NCBI RefSeq assembly: GCF_002797815.1
Contig: NZ_PGFJ01000002.1
Coordinates: 682,001-746,000, forward strand
Origin: Mucilaginibacter auburnensis
Lineage (GTDB): Bacteria > Bacteroidota > Bacteroidia > Sphingobacteriales > Sphingobacteriaceae
Direction: 5' to 3'
DNA: 64,000 nt
Shown here: positions 34,587 to 42,216 of the stretch, one piece after another
Position numbering within the stretch: position 1 is the stretch's first letter
How the letters are laid out: each line of letters starts with the position of its first letter
Notes under the pieces: generated by a model
Told to the model about the DNA's origin: nothing
Database searches by the model: none
What the model saw: only the letters and a program-made list of their open reading frames with translations
Translations under genes and position numbers: made by a program

Positions 34587-35645
34587 CTACGCTTCTACAG
34601 CTTGGTTTTCAGGACGTAAGCTACGTACTGTTTTACCTGCCTGCCATAATTCGCTATCGCGTAGTTCTGCTAATTCAGCATCCAGTTTCTCGCGGTAATC
34701 AGGCTTGCTGTTTGAGTCGATTGAACGTTGAGACTCTTTACCGGTAGCAACGCTGTTATACAACTCTTCAAATACAGGTTTAGTAGCGTCACGGAAAGGT
34801 TTCCACCAATCTAAAGCGCCACGTTGTGCAGTAGTTGAGCAATTAGCATACATCCAGTCCATACCATTTTCTGCAACTAATGGCATTAATGATTGAGTAA
34901 GCTCTTCAACAGTTTCGTTGAATGACTCAGATGGAGAGTGACCGTTGCTGCGTAATACTTCATATTGAGCAGCGAAGATACCCTGGATACAACCCATTAA
35001 AGTACCACGCTCGCCGGTTAAGTCGCTGAATACTTCTTTACGGAAGTCGGTTTCAAATAAGTAACCGCTACCTACAGCAATACCTAAAGCGATAACGCGA
35101 TCAAATGCTTTACCTGTAGCATCCTGGAAGATAGCGTAGCTTGAGTTCAAACCACGGCCTTGCAGGAACATACGACGCAATGAAGTGCCTGAACCTTTTG
35201 GAGCTACCAGGAACACGTCAACATCAGCAGGAGGAATGATACCGGTTTGCTCGTTGAAAGTAATACCGAAACCATGAGAGAAATATAATGCTTTACCAGG
35301 AGTTAAGTGTTTCTTAACAGTTGGCCATAAAGCAATCTGAGCAGCGTCGCTCAATAAGTAGCAAATAATAGTTCCTCTTTCTAAAGCTTCTTCAATTTCA
35401 AAAAGGGTTTCTCCCGGAACAAAACCGTCAGCTACGGCTTTATCCCATGTTTTTGAATTTTTACGCTGACCAACAATTACGTTGATACCGTTGTCTTTTT
35501 GGTTAAGCGCCTGACCAGGACCTTGAACACCGTAACCTATTACCGCTACAGTTTCGTTTTTTAGGATGTCCTGAGCTTTCGCTAAAGGGAACTCCTCGCG
35601 GGTTACTACGTTTTCTTCAACTCCGCCGAAATTTAATTTTGCCAT
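34587..35645 (-). CDS. ilvC: Ketol-acid reductoisomerase
   Basis: 352 residues. It converts acetolactate or acetohydroxybutyrate to the dihydroxy acids using NADPH and Mg. The Rossmann motif is VIGYGVQGPGQALNQ; the cofactor loop has QRKNSK; metal ligands lie in the KARI C-terminal domain (LTGERGTLMGCIQG, ETVEELTQSLMPL). The C-terminal tail (PDYREKLDAELAELRD... TVRSLRPENQ) is, from memory, closer to fungal mitochondrial Ilv5 than to standard bacterial class I enzymes. It follows the DinB-like gene. Confidence 0.95.
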   Translation of the reverse strand: MAKLNFGGVEENVVTREEFPLAKAQDILKNETVAVIGYGVQGPGQALNQKDNGINVIVGQRKNSKTWDKAVADGFVPGETLFEIEEALERGTIICYLLSDAAQIALWPTVKKHLTPGKALYFSHGFGITFNEQTGIIPPADVDVFLVAPKGSGTSLRRMFLQGRGLNSSYAIFQDATGKAFDRVIALGIAVGSGYLFETDFRKEVFSDLTGERGTLMGCIQGIFAAQYEVLRSNGHSPSESFNETVEELTQSLMPLVAENGMDWMYANCSTTAQRGALDWWKPFRDATKPVFEELYNSVATGKESQRSIDSNSKPDYREKLDAELAELRDSELWQAGKTVRSLRPENQAVEA

Positions 35646-35702
35646 TGTTTTGTTTTGTTTATTGTGATTTCACTGATTAGCAATGATTTCACCGATTTTG
35701 GT

Positions 35703-36206
35703 TTAATTATTATTAATTGTGTTTTGTGATTCTAATTGTTCAGCTTCAGCTAAAACAGCTCTGCGTAATGATAGCGCATATCCAAAATGCAAATTATCGT
35801 GCGTTACAAAGTAGGCTATAGCATCGTTAACGTTGTTTAATGTTACGCCAAACATGGTAGTTACGGCTTCATAATTATTGAATATACCTGCATCAACATC
35901 CGCCTTTAGTGTTTCCAGTAAAGTAAAAGCCTGCTCCTTGTAATACGCCAACTCCTCTTCGCTAATAAACTCATCCGGGCTTGTGCCTCGTTGATACTTG
36001 GTAATCTTATCTAAAGGAATGCGCGTATCAACATGGCCGCGTACATAACAAAGTATTTGTTGTGCCGCTACAATGTGGTTAAAGTTCCATGCAATGTTAT
36101 TGTTAAATCCCTGCGGAATAACATTCAACTGCTCAATGGTTAAACCGTCCATCAGGTTGATAAAGTTCAACCGGGTATGTTTTGCTATGTCAAGTAAAAA
36201 CTCCAT
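35703..36206 (-). CDS. DinB-like four-helix protein inside the ilv operon
   Basis: 167 residues, all helical. It has WNFNHIVAAQQ in the second helix and YFVTHDNLHFGYAL in the last, giving the three His residues spaced as in the metal-binding triad of the DinB/YfiT superfamily. Family members bind divalent metal and include thiol-transferases and proteins of unknown function. The gene sits between ilvN (9 bases) and ilvC (57 bases) on the same strand, so it is probably cotranscribed with the BCAA genes. No role in that pathway is established. Confidence 0.75.
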   Translation of the reverse strand: MEFLLDIAKHTRLNFINLMDGLTIEQLNVIPQGFNNNIAWNFNHIVAAQQILCYVRGHVDTRIPLDKITKYQRGTSPDEFISEEELAYYKEQAFTLLETLKADVDAGIFNNYEAVTTMFGVTLNNVNDAIAYFVTHDNLHFGYALSLRRAVLAEAEQLESQNTINNN

Positions 36207-36215
36207 CGCTAAAAA

Positions 36216-36818
36216 TTACATGGTAAATACTTTCTGTCCTTTGTTCAGGTATTCGTTTTCCATCACTTCTTCCCCCGGTTGAAGTTGTTCAAACTCGCGC
36301 AGTTTTGTATTAAAGCCTTCGCTGTTTTTAATGATGGCTACACGTGCACTGCGTACAAACTCAATAAGGCCATAAGGCTGTAATATGCTGATGAGATTGT
36401 CTGTCTCTTCGCGATGACCTGTTGTTTCAAACACGGTGTAATCTTTACGGATCACCACCGCGCGGGCTCCATTCTCGCGCAGCAAACGCTCAACACTTAC
36501 CTTCTCAGCAATTACATCTGTTGACACTTTATACAGCGCCAACTCCTGCCAGATGATATCCTCATTGGTATTGTAGTACACTTTTAATACCTCAACCTGT
36601 TTTTCAATCTGGCGGGTAAGCTTGCGTACAACCTCTTCCGATTCGGTTATTACAATATTGAAGCGGTGAATACTGTCAACCTCTGAAGGTGAAGTATTTA
36701 AACTATCAATATTGATCTTACGGCGCGTAAATATTATAGCTATACGGTTTAATAAACCCACCTGATTTTCGGTGTAGATGGTTATGTTAAACTCTTTTTT
36801 TTCTATATCCTGGCTCAT
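36216..36818 (-). CDS. ilvN: Acetolactate synthase small (regulatory) subunit
   Basis: 200 residues. The N-terminal ACT domain (EFNITIYTENQVGLLNRIAI) is followed by the C-terminal ALS_ss domain (about 85-165). It is somewhat longer than E. coli IlvH (about 163). It binds the large subunit and confers valine-type feedback control. It lies 65 bases downstream of ilvB. Confidence 0.93.
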   Translation of the reverse strand: MSQDIEKKEFNITIYTENQVGLLNRIAIIFTRRKINIDSLNTSPSEVDSIHRFNIVITESEEVVRKLTRQIEKQVEVLKVYYNTNEDIIWQELALYKVSTDVIAEKVSVERLLRENGARAVVIRKDYTVFETTGHREETDNLISILQPYGLIEFVRSARVAIIKNSEGFNTKLREFEQLQPGEEVMENEYLNKGQKVFTM

Positions 36819-36883
36819 TGTCTTCTTAATTAATCATTGGTCATCAGTTAAAAACCTTTTACCTTTCGTCTTTAAACTTTTAC

Positions 36884-38620
36884 CTATTTTAATCTGATCT
36901 CTGATACACTGCAACCCTGAGGCACCATCGGGAACACATTGTTCTCTTTAGTAACATTAACCTCTAACAGGAACGAGCCTTCGGTTGATAACATTTCTTT
37001 CAAGGCACCTTGCAGATCTGTACGCTCTGATATGCTTTTACCCGGTATACGGTAAGCAGCAGCCAGGGCCACAAAATCCGGACTTTCAATATCTACAAAC
37101 GAGTAGCGGCGCTGGTTAAACAACTCCTGCCACTGGCGCACCATACCCAAAAAGTGATTATTAAGAATGATGATCTTTACATCAACACCACTTTGCATTA
37201 TAGTACCTAACTCCTGGCAGGTCATCTGGAAACCACCATCGCCAATAATGGCAACAACTGTTCTATCCTGAGCGCCATATTTAGCGCCAATGGCTGCAGG
37301 CAACGCGAAGCCCATGGTACCCAAACCACCGCTGGTAACATTACTGCGAGTTTGGTTGAACCTGGCATAACGGCAGGCCACCATTTGGTGCTGACCAACG
37401 TCTGTTACTATTACGGCATCGCCGTTGGTTAGGGCGTTTAACTCTTTAAGCACCTCACCCATCGTCATTTCATCGGTGGTCGGGTTCAGTTCATTATGAA
37501 TAACTGCTTCAACTTCCTGACGGGTATAGTCGTTAAAACGTGCCAACCATTCGATGTGCTGTTTTTCCTCTACCAAAGCAGTTAACAATGGAAGGGTTTC
37601 TTTACAATCGCCCCATACAGGAACGGTTGATTTTACGTTCTTGTCTATCTCGGCAGGGTCAATATCCAAATGGATAACCTTAGCCTGTTTAGCGTATTTA
37701 TCTAAACGCCCGGTTACACGGTCGTCAAAACGCATACCTATGGCAATTAATACATCGCACTCGTTGGTTAAAACGTTAGGGCCATAGTTACCGTGCATAC
37801 CCAACATACCCACGTTAAGCGGATGCTCGGTTGGAATAGCACCGGCACCTAAAATTGTCCATGCCGACGGGACGCCTGCTTTTTCAACAAAAGCTTTGAA
37901 CTCAGCCTCAGCTTTACCCAAAAGCACCCCCTGACCAAATAATACGAAAGGTTTTTCGGCCTTATTGATCAGATCAGCCGCTTCCTGAATATATTGCGGC
38001 CTAACTATTGGTTTTGGCCTGTAGCTACGTATGTGGTTACAAGGCGTATAACCTTTGTAATCAAACAACTGTATCTGGGCGTTTTTGGTAATGTCTATCA
38101 ATACAGGGCCTGGTCTGCCACTTTTTGCAATGTAAAAAGCTTTGGCCATTACCTCAGGTATCTCGTTAGCATCAGTTACCTGGTAGTTCCATTTGGTTAC
38201 CGGGGTTGTGATGTTGATCACGTCAGTTTCCTGAAAAGCATCAGTACCTAACAGGTGCGCAAACACTTGTCCGGTTACGCAAACTAACGGTGTGCTGTCT
38301 ATCTGGGCATCTGCTAAACCTGTTATAAGGTTGGTAGCACCCGGACCACTGGTAGCGAATACCACACCCACTTTACCTGATGTACGCGCATAACCCTGAC
38401 CGGCATGTATACCGCCCTGCTCATGGCGAACCAGTATGTGATTCAGCCTGTCATTATAATCATACAATGCATCATATATAGGCATAATAGCGCCGCCCGG
38501 ATAGCCAAAAATGGTATCTGTTCCCTCAGCAATTAATGCCTCTAATACCGCCGCCGAACCTGTGATGTTTACAGTTTCCTGAGCGGGTTTTGTTTCGATT
38601 TCTTGTTGTGCAACTTCCAT
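36884..38620 (-). CDS. ilvB: Acetolactate synthase large subunit
   Basis: 578 residues, a ThDP enzyme that condenses two pyruvates, or pyruvate with 2-oxobutyrate. The catalytic Glu lies in LVRHEQGGIHAGQGYAR; the ThDP/Mg motif is GDGGFQMTCQELGTI ending in NN; the FAD-binding middle domain is present (GMRFDDRVTGRLD). Length is normal for the bacterial catalytic subunit. It is the second gene of the cluster, after ilvD. Confidence 0.95.
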   Translation of the reverse strand: MEVAQQEIETKPAQETVNITGSAAVLEALIAEGTDTIFGYPGGAIMPIYDALYDYNDRLNHILVRHEQGGIHAGQGYARTSGKVGVVFATSGPGATNLITGLADAQIDSTPLVCVTGQVFAHLLGTDAFQETDVINITTPVTKWNYQVTDANEIPEVMAKAFYIAKSGRPGPVLIDITKNAQIQLFDYKGYTPCNHIRSYRPKPIVRPQYIQEAADLINKAEKPFVLFGQGVLLGKAEAEFKAFVEKAGVPSAWTILGAGAIPTEHPLNVGMLGMHGNYGPNVLTNECDVLIAIGMRFDDRVTGRLDKYAKQAKVIHLDIDPAEIDKNVKSTVPVWGDCKETLPLLTALVEEKQHIEWLARFNDYTRQEVEAVIHNELNPTTDEMTMGEVLKELNALTNGDAVIVTDVGQHQMVACRYARFNQTRSNVTSGGLGTMGFALPAAIGAKYGAQDRTVVAIIGDGGFQMTCQELGTIMQSGVDVKIIILNNHFLGMVRQWQELFNQRRYSFVDIESPDFVALAAAYRIPGKSISERTDLQGALKEMLSTEGSFLLEVNVTKENNVFPMVPQGCSVSEIRLK

Positions 38621-38623
38621 AAA

Positions 38624-38733
38624 GCCCCCTAACCCCCTAAAGGGGGAATTTTTAAAGGTTTATATTAATATTCTCACTCTCTTTATTCGTTTAACCACCA
38701 TACTCCCCCTTTAGGGGAACGGGGGGCTAAAAC
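38624..38733. repeat. Paired C5/G5 intergenic repeats between ilvD and ilvB
   Basis: Left copy 38624-38647 (gccccctaaccccctaaagg...) and right copy 38703-38731 (ctccccctttaggggaacgg...) are inverted relative to one another, separated by AT-rich sequence. The same element occurs twice near pth/rplY (47791-47815, 47910-47935). Confidence 0.7.
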
Positions 38734-40433
38734 TCATCCGTAACGCAACCTTCTGCTGCTGATTTTACGGTTTTGGCGTATCTGTAAAGTAAGCCCTTGC
38801 TTACTTTTAGCTCCGGTTGCTGCCATGCAGCTTTACGGGCGGCTAATTCTTCCTCAGATAGTATCACATTGATCTTGTTTGTAGTAGCGTCAATAATGAT
38901 CTTGTCTTCGTCTTTAATAAGTCCTATTGCCCCACCGTCATACGCCTCGGGGGTGATGTGGCCTACCACAAACCCGTGTGTTCCGCCACTAAAACGCCCG
39001 TCGGTAATTAATGCTACCGAGCTACCTAAGCCTGCGCCAAAAATGGCTGATGTTGGTTTAAGCATTTCGGGCATTCCCGGTGCGCCTTTAGGGCCTACGT
39101 TGCGGATAACCACCACATCACCGGGTTTGACTCGACCGCTTTGTATACCTGCAATCAGTTCAAACTCGCCATCAAATACGCGGGCAGGGCCTTCAAAATG
39201 AGTTCCTTCTTTGCCGCTTATTTTGGCTACGCTACCACCTTCTGCAATATTTCCGTAGAGTATCTGCAAGTGACCGGTAGCTTTGATCGGGTTTTCTTTA
39301 GGGAAGATGATCTTTTGCTCATCAAAGCTCATTTCAGGAACTTCCGCAAGGTTCTCAGCAATGGTTTTACCGGTTACGGTCATACAATCGCCGTTTAACC
39401 AGCCTTGAGCAAGGCAGTATTTCATTACCGCCGGCACACCTCCTACATCGTGTAGGTCCTCCATCATATATTTACCGCTTGGCTTCATATCTGCCAATAC
39501 AGGTATGCGGTTACTTACCGCCTGGAAATCATCCTGCGTTAATTTTATGCCAATGGCTTTTGCCATGGCTATCATGTGCAGTACCGCGTTCGTACTACCG
39601 CCCAACACCATAATTATTACCATAGCATTCTCAAATGCTTCGCGGGTCATGATGTCGCTTGGTTTAATATCTTTTTCTAAGAGTACTCTTATCGCTTTAC
39701 CCGCTGCAAGGCACTCCTGTTTCTTCTCTTCACTTAAAGCAGGGTTGCTTGATGAGTAAGGCAGGCTCATACCTAAGGCCTCAATAGCAGCAGCCATGGT
39801 ATTAGCGGTGTATACACCACCACAGGCACCGGCACTCGGACAAGCATTTTTAATTACACCCATAAAATCCTCAGGAGTAATTGTACCTGCCAGTTTTTTA
39901 CCTAAAGCCTCAAAAGCCGATACAATGTTCAGGTCCTCACCTTTCCAGTGACCGGGTTTAATGGTACCACCGTAAACCATTATAGATGGGCGGTTTAAAC
40001 GCGCCATAGCCATAATAGAGCCCGGCATATTTTTATCGCAACCAGGCAGGGTAATTAAACCATCATAATACTGCGCGCCGGTAACCGCTTCAATAGAATC
40101 GGCAATAACATCACGACTAACCAATGAGTAGCGCATACCTTCGGTACCGTTGCTCATGCCATCGCTCACGCCAATGGTGTGAAATATCAAGCCTACCAGA
40201 TCCTGATCCCAAATGCCTTGTTTAACCAGTTTGGCCAGATCATTCAAGTGCATATTACAGGTGTTACCGTCATAACCCATACTGGCTACGCCTACCTGTG
40301 CTTTTTGCATATCTTCATCAGTCAAACCAATACCATAAAGCATGGCCTGAGCCGCAGGTTGTGTTGGGTCCTGCGTAAAGGTTTTGCTGTACTTGTTTAA
40401 TTCTACTCCGGTATTGGTGTTAGATGAACTCAT
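38727..40433 (-). CDS. ilvD: Dihydroxy-acid dehydratase
   Basis: 568 residues. It dehydrates the dihydroxy acids to 2-ketoisovalerate and 2-keto-3-methylvalerate using an iron-sulfur cluster. Motifs: [13 protein letters not shown] and [15 protein letters not shown] (cluster Cys residues), and the C-terminal [20 protein letters not shown]. It is the first gene of the branched-chain cluster, so the promoter region for the operon should lie in 40434-40870. Confidence 0.95.
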   Translation of the reverse strand: MSSSNTNTGVELNKYSKTFTQDPTQPAAQAMLYGIGLTDEDMQKAQVGVASMGYDGNTCNMHLNDLAKLVKQGIWDQDLVGLIFHTIGVSDGMSNGTEGMRYSLVSRDVIADSIEAVTGAQYYDGLITLPGCDKNMPGSIMAMARLNRPSIMVYGGTIKPGHWKGEDLNIVSAFEALGKKLAGTITPEDFMGVIKNACPSAGACGGVYTANTMAAAIEALGMSLPYSSSNPALSEEKKQECLAAGKAIRVLLEKDIKPSDIMTREAFENAMVIIMVLGGSTNAVLHMIAMAKAIGIKLTQDDFQAVSNRIPVLADMKPSGKYMMEDLHDVGGVPAVMKYCLAQGWLNGDCMTVTGKTIAENLAEVPEMSFDEQKIIFPKENPIKATGHLQILYGNIAEGGSVAKISGKEGTHFEGPARVFDGEFELIAGIQSGRVKPGDVVVIRNVGPKGAPGMPEMLKPTSAIFGAGLGSSVALITDGRFSGGTHGFVVGHITPEAYDGGAIGLIKDEDKIIIDATTNKINVILSEEELAARKAAWQQPELKVSKGLLYRYAKTVKSAAEGCVTDEF

Positions 40434-40508
40434 TTTTTATTAAATTTTATTCTCTTTAGGTTTGGGGTTAAATCCCTTAAATTCTATTTCTTTAAGATAG
40501 AGATAGCA

Positions 40509-40544
40509 TTAGGAACGGACAATAGGTAAAAATAAAATTTTCAT
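40509..40544 (-). CDS. Possible 11-residue leader peptide rich in Ile/Leu/Val
   Basis: The ORF reads MKILFLPIVRS then TAA. Five of 11 residues are branched-chain amino acids, and it lies 75 bases upstream of ilvD on the same strand, as expected for a leader peptide in attenuation. However, ORFs of this size arise often by chance in AT-rich DNA, and no convincing terminator/antiterminator pair is seen between it and ilvD; only weak stems (ggg...ccc) occur. Confidence 0.25.
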   Translation of the reverse strand: MKILFLPIVRS

Positions 40545-40750
40545 TTTAAAATATAATTCTGTATATAAACATAATACATATATTTAATATCTATAATATT
40601 TCCAAAATCAGAATTAAAAATTTAACAAACTATACCAAAGTGCAAAACGGTATTCGGTATAAAATTTATGCATGCATAGCAAGTAGTTGAAATTCCGTCA
40701 GAAAATTGGAGATTGCCGGTGAAAGTTGGTAGTTTAATCGCGATAATGAG

Positions 40751-40807
40751 GGGTGGCTCACAGGGGCTCACAGGGGCTCACAGAGGCTCACAGGGCTCTG
40801 AGCCACC
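40751..40807. repeat. 10-bp tandem repeat (caggggctca) closed by a 9-bp inverted pair
   Basis: Four to five consecutive 10-base units: gggtggctca, caggggctca (twice), cagaggctca, cagggctctg. The outer ggtggctca (40752-40760) and tgagccacc (40799-40807) are exact complements. The plus-strand side is followed by a T-rich stretch (ttctttgtttt). Confidence 0.75.
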
Positions 40808-40870
40808 TTCTTTGTTTTAGGATATTCAGATAAGACTTGAAACTCGATCAAACAAAAATAACGCTACTGC

Positions 40871-41153
40871 ATGAAGAAGATATTTCATAGAATAATCATA
40901 ACTCTTTTATTAACTGTTACCATTTTGACTTGTACAAATCCGAATTTGCAGGATTTTACTACATATGAAAAAAAGGTACACGGTTCCAATAAGGCATCTA
41001 ATGAAACTATCAAAAGAGAAAGCTATTTTATCTTCAATACTTACCGGCAATCGGGAGGCGGCGCGATTGATAAAAACATTTCAAGGTTACACCTACAAGT
41101 ATATTGGGCTATTAGGCCATTTTTATAATTACTCGTCTATTATTATAAACTGA
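40871..41153 (+). pseudogene. Small lipoprotein gene, probably frameshifted
   Basis: From ATG at 40871 the frame encodes MKKIFHRIIITLLLTVTIL then a lipobox-like TCTNP and reads to about residue 58 (SYFIFNTY). It then continues with an unlikely tail to a stop at 41128. The +1 frame over 41045-41153 gives the more protein-like ending YKYIGLLGHFYNYSSIIIN. The 'CTNP.LQDF..Y' start followed by a 'YIGLLGHFYN' end suggests one small protein (DUF4359-like, tentative) split by a frameshift. A sequencing error or two unrelated short ORFs remain possible. A terminator follows at 41168-41194. Confidence 0.4.
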
Positions 41154-41167
41154 TTTTGGCTATCACA

Positions 41168-41194
41168 AAAATGCCCGGACCAGCCGGGCATTTT
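41168..41194. terminator. Bidirectional terminator
   Basis: Stem aaaatgcccgg/ccgggcatttt (11 bp, 5-base loop) between the small lipoprotein gene and the convergent SMP-30-like gene ending at 41212. Confidence 0.85.
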
Positions 41195-41211
41195 GTTTAT
41201 AAATAGAAATA

Positions 41212-42036
41212 CTACTGCAACTTATAAGCCGCTATTGAGTTAGCCGAAAAAGTTGGCACATAAATAGTTTTTGTCGCAGGGTCATAACCAATATCAGCAG
41301 TTTTCTCTGTGGCATGTTTATCTAATATCAGCTCTTTTGTTCCTTTGGCTGTGTTTACGTAATACATGTAACCTGCCCATGCGGTTACAATAAAATCGCC
41401 GTTGCCAACAGGTTCAATGCCGTCTCCGCCTTGCTCAAGGGCAACAACGGTAGTTTTGTTTTTAGACGCGTCGGTAACAAACATTTCCTTTCCGCTCAAA
41501 ACATACAATTTATCATCAATGGCTTTGATACCGTTTATACCGCGTATGTTATCCATAAACAGGGTGGCAGTTTTGCCTTCAACTTTATAGATGGCACCTT
41601 TTTGCGAATCGGTTACCCAAACTACCCCTTTTTTATCGGCCGAAACATCGTTAAATCCGCCTGCTTCGTTAACTGTTATTTTATGGTCTATTTTACCCTT
41701 GCTGATGCTGATGGCAACAATATCCTTTATATCGGCCACATAAAGCAGATCGCCTACTATAGCCATTCCTTTAGGCGCGCTTAAGCCGGTTACCCAATCA
41801 GCATTAATAATTTTGCCGTTGGTACCAACTTTGGCTATAGCGCCTTTGCCGTCGGCCTCCCAGGGCTGCCCGTCAATTATTGAAGCGTAAATAAGATCCT
41901 TAGCAAATAAAGCAGACTCAGGCACTTTTAACAGTGGCTCTGTTTCCCATAACTTTTCAACTTTGTGTTGCGCGTTTGCTGCCGCAGCTGCCAGTACTAA
42001 TAATGCCGATGCGCATAGCTTTGATAAGTGTTTCAT
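41212..42036 (-). CDS. Exported SMP-30/NHL-like beta-propeller
   Basis: 274 residues with a signal peptide (LLVLAAAAANAQ). Repeated blades contain 'LYVADIKDIVAI', 'VVWVTDSQKGAIYKV' and 'LYVLSGKEMFVTD', the pattern of SMP-30/gluconolactonase or NHL propellers. Conserved Glu (VPESALF) and Asn/Asp (GGFNDVSAD) positions could bind a metal. The enzyme activity, if any, is not known. It is probably periplasmic and monocistronic, with a terminator directly downstream. Confidence 0.75.
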   Translation of the reverse strand: MKHLSKLCASALLVLAAAAANAQHKVEKLWETEPLLKVPESALFAKDLIYASIIDGQPWEADGKGAIAKVGTNGKIINADWVTGLSAPKGMAIVGDLLYVADIKDIVAISISKGKIDHKITVNEAGGFNDVSADKKGVVWVTDSQKGAIYKVEGKTATLFMDNIRGINGIKAIDDKLYVLSGKEMFVTDASKNKTTVVALEQGGDGIEPVGNGDFIVTAWAGYMYYVNTAKGTKELILDKHATEKTADIGYDPATKTIYVPTFSANSIAAYKLQ

Positions 42037-42184
42037 AATTAGATTGTATTGGTTTAATGGCTGCTAAGGTAGAGCATGGCGGTCAATTACAAAAATTACA
42101 AATGGAGTTGTTACAGGTGAGCAAGGGCTATTAAATAGATTAGCAAACAAACATGCACTAACGTAAAGGTTTATTTTGAAACAA

Positions 42185-42210
42185 AAATGCCCCGCTTCCG
42201 CGAGGCATTT
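42185..42210 (-). terminator. Terminator of the M1 peptidase gene
   Basis: Stem aaatgcc...ggcattt with inner cgc/gcg and a TTCC loop; on the minus strand it ends in TTTTTGTTT. It lies 7 bases beyond the stop at 42217. Confidence 0.8.
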
Positions 42211-42216
42211 GCTTTG

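Larger units (their letters stand above)
40434..40870. other. Regulatory spacer upstream of ilvD
   Basis: 437 AT-rich bases between divergent genes. On the minus strand a mini-ORF (40509-40544) lies 75 bases upstream of ilvD. A 10-base tandem repeat with complementary ends lies at 40751-40807. No exact TAnnTTTG/-33 pair facing ilvD was found; TGATTTTG near 40606 is one base off. Confidence 0.5.

Noticed and set aside
38797-39201. Plus-strand ORFs opposite ilvD
   Set aside because: They are shadow frames of a conserved enzyme gene.
40434-40640. T-box or other riboswitch for the ilv cluster
   Set aside because: No T-box sequence, specifier loop or strong terminator/antiterminator was seen, and T-boxes are not expected in Bacteroidota.
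40751-40807. CRISPR-like array
   Set aside because: The units are 10 bases and contiguous, with no spacers and no cas genes nearby; this is a simple tandem repeat.
40965-41153. Separate 62-residue ORF downstream of the small lipoprotein start
   Set aside because: Its first half is the out-of-frame reading of the lipoprotein; only its last 25 residues look genuine, which fits a frameshift better than an independent gene.
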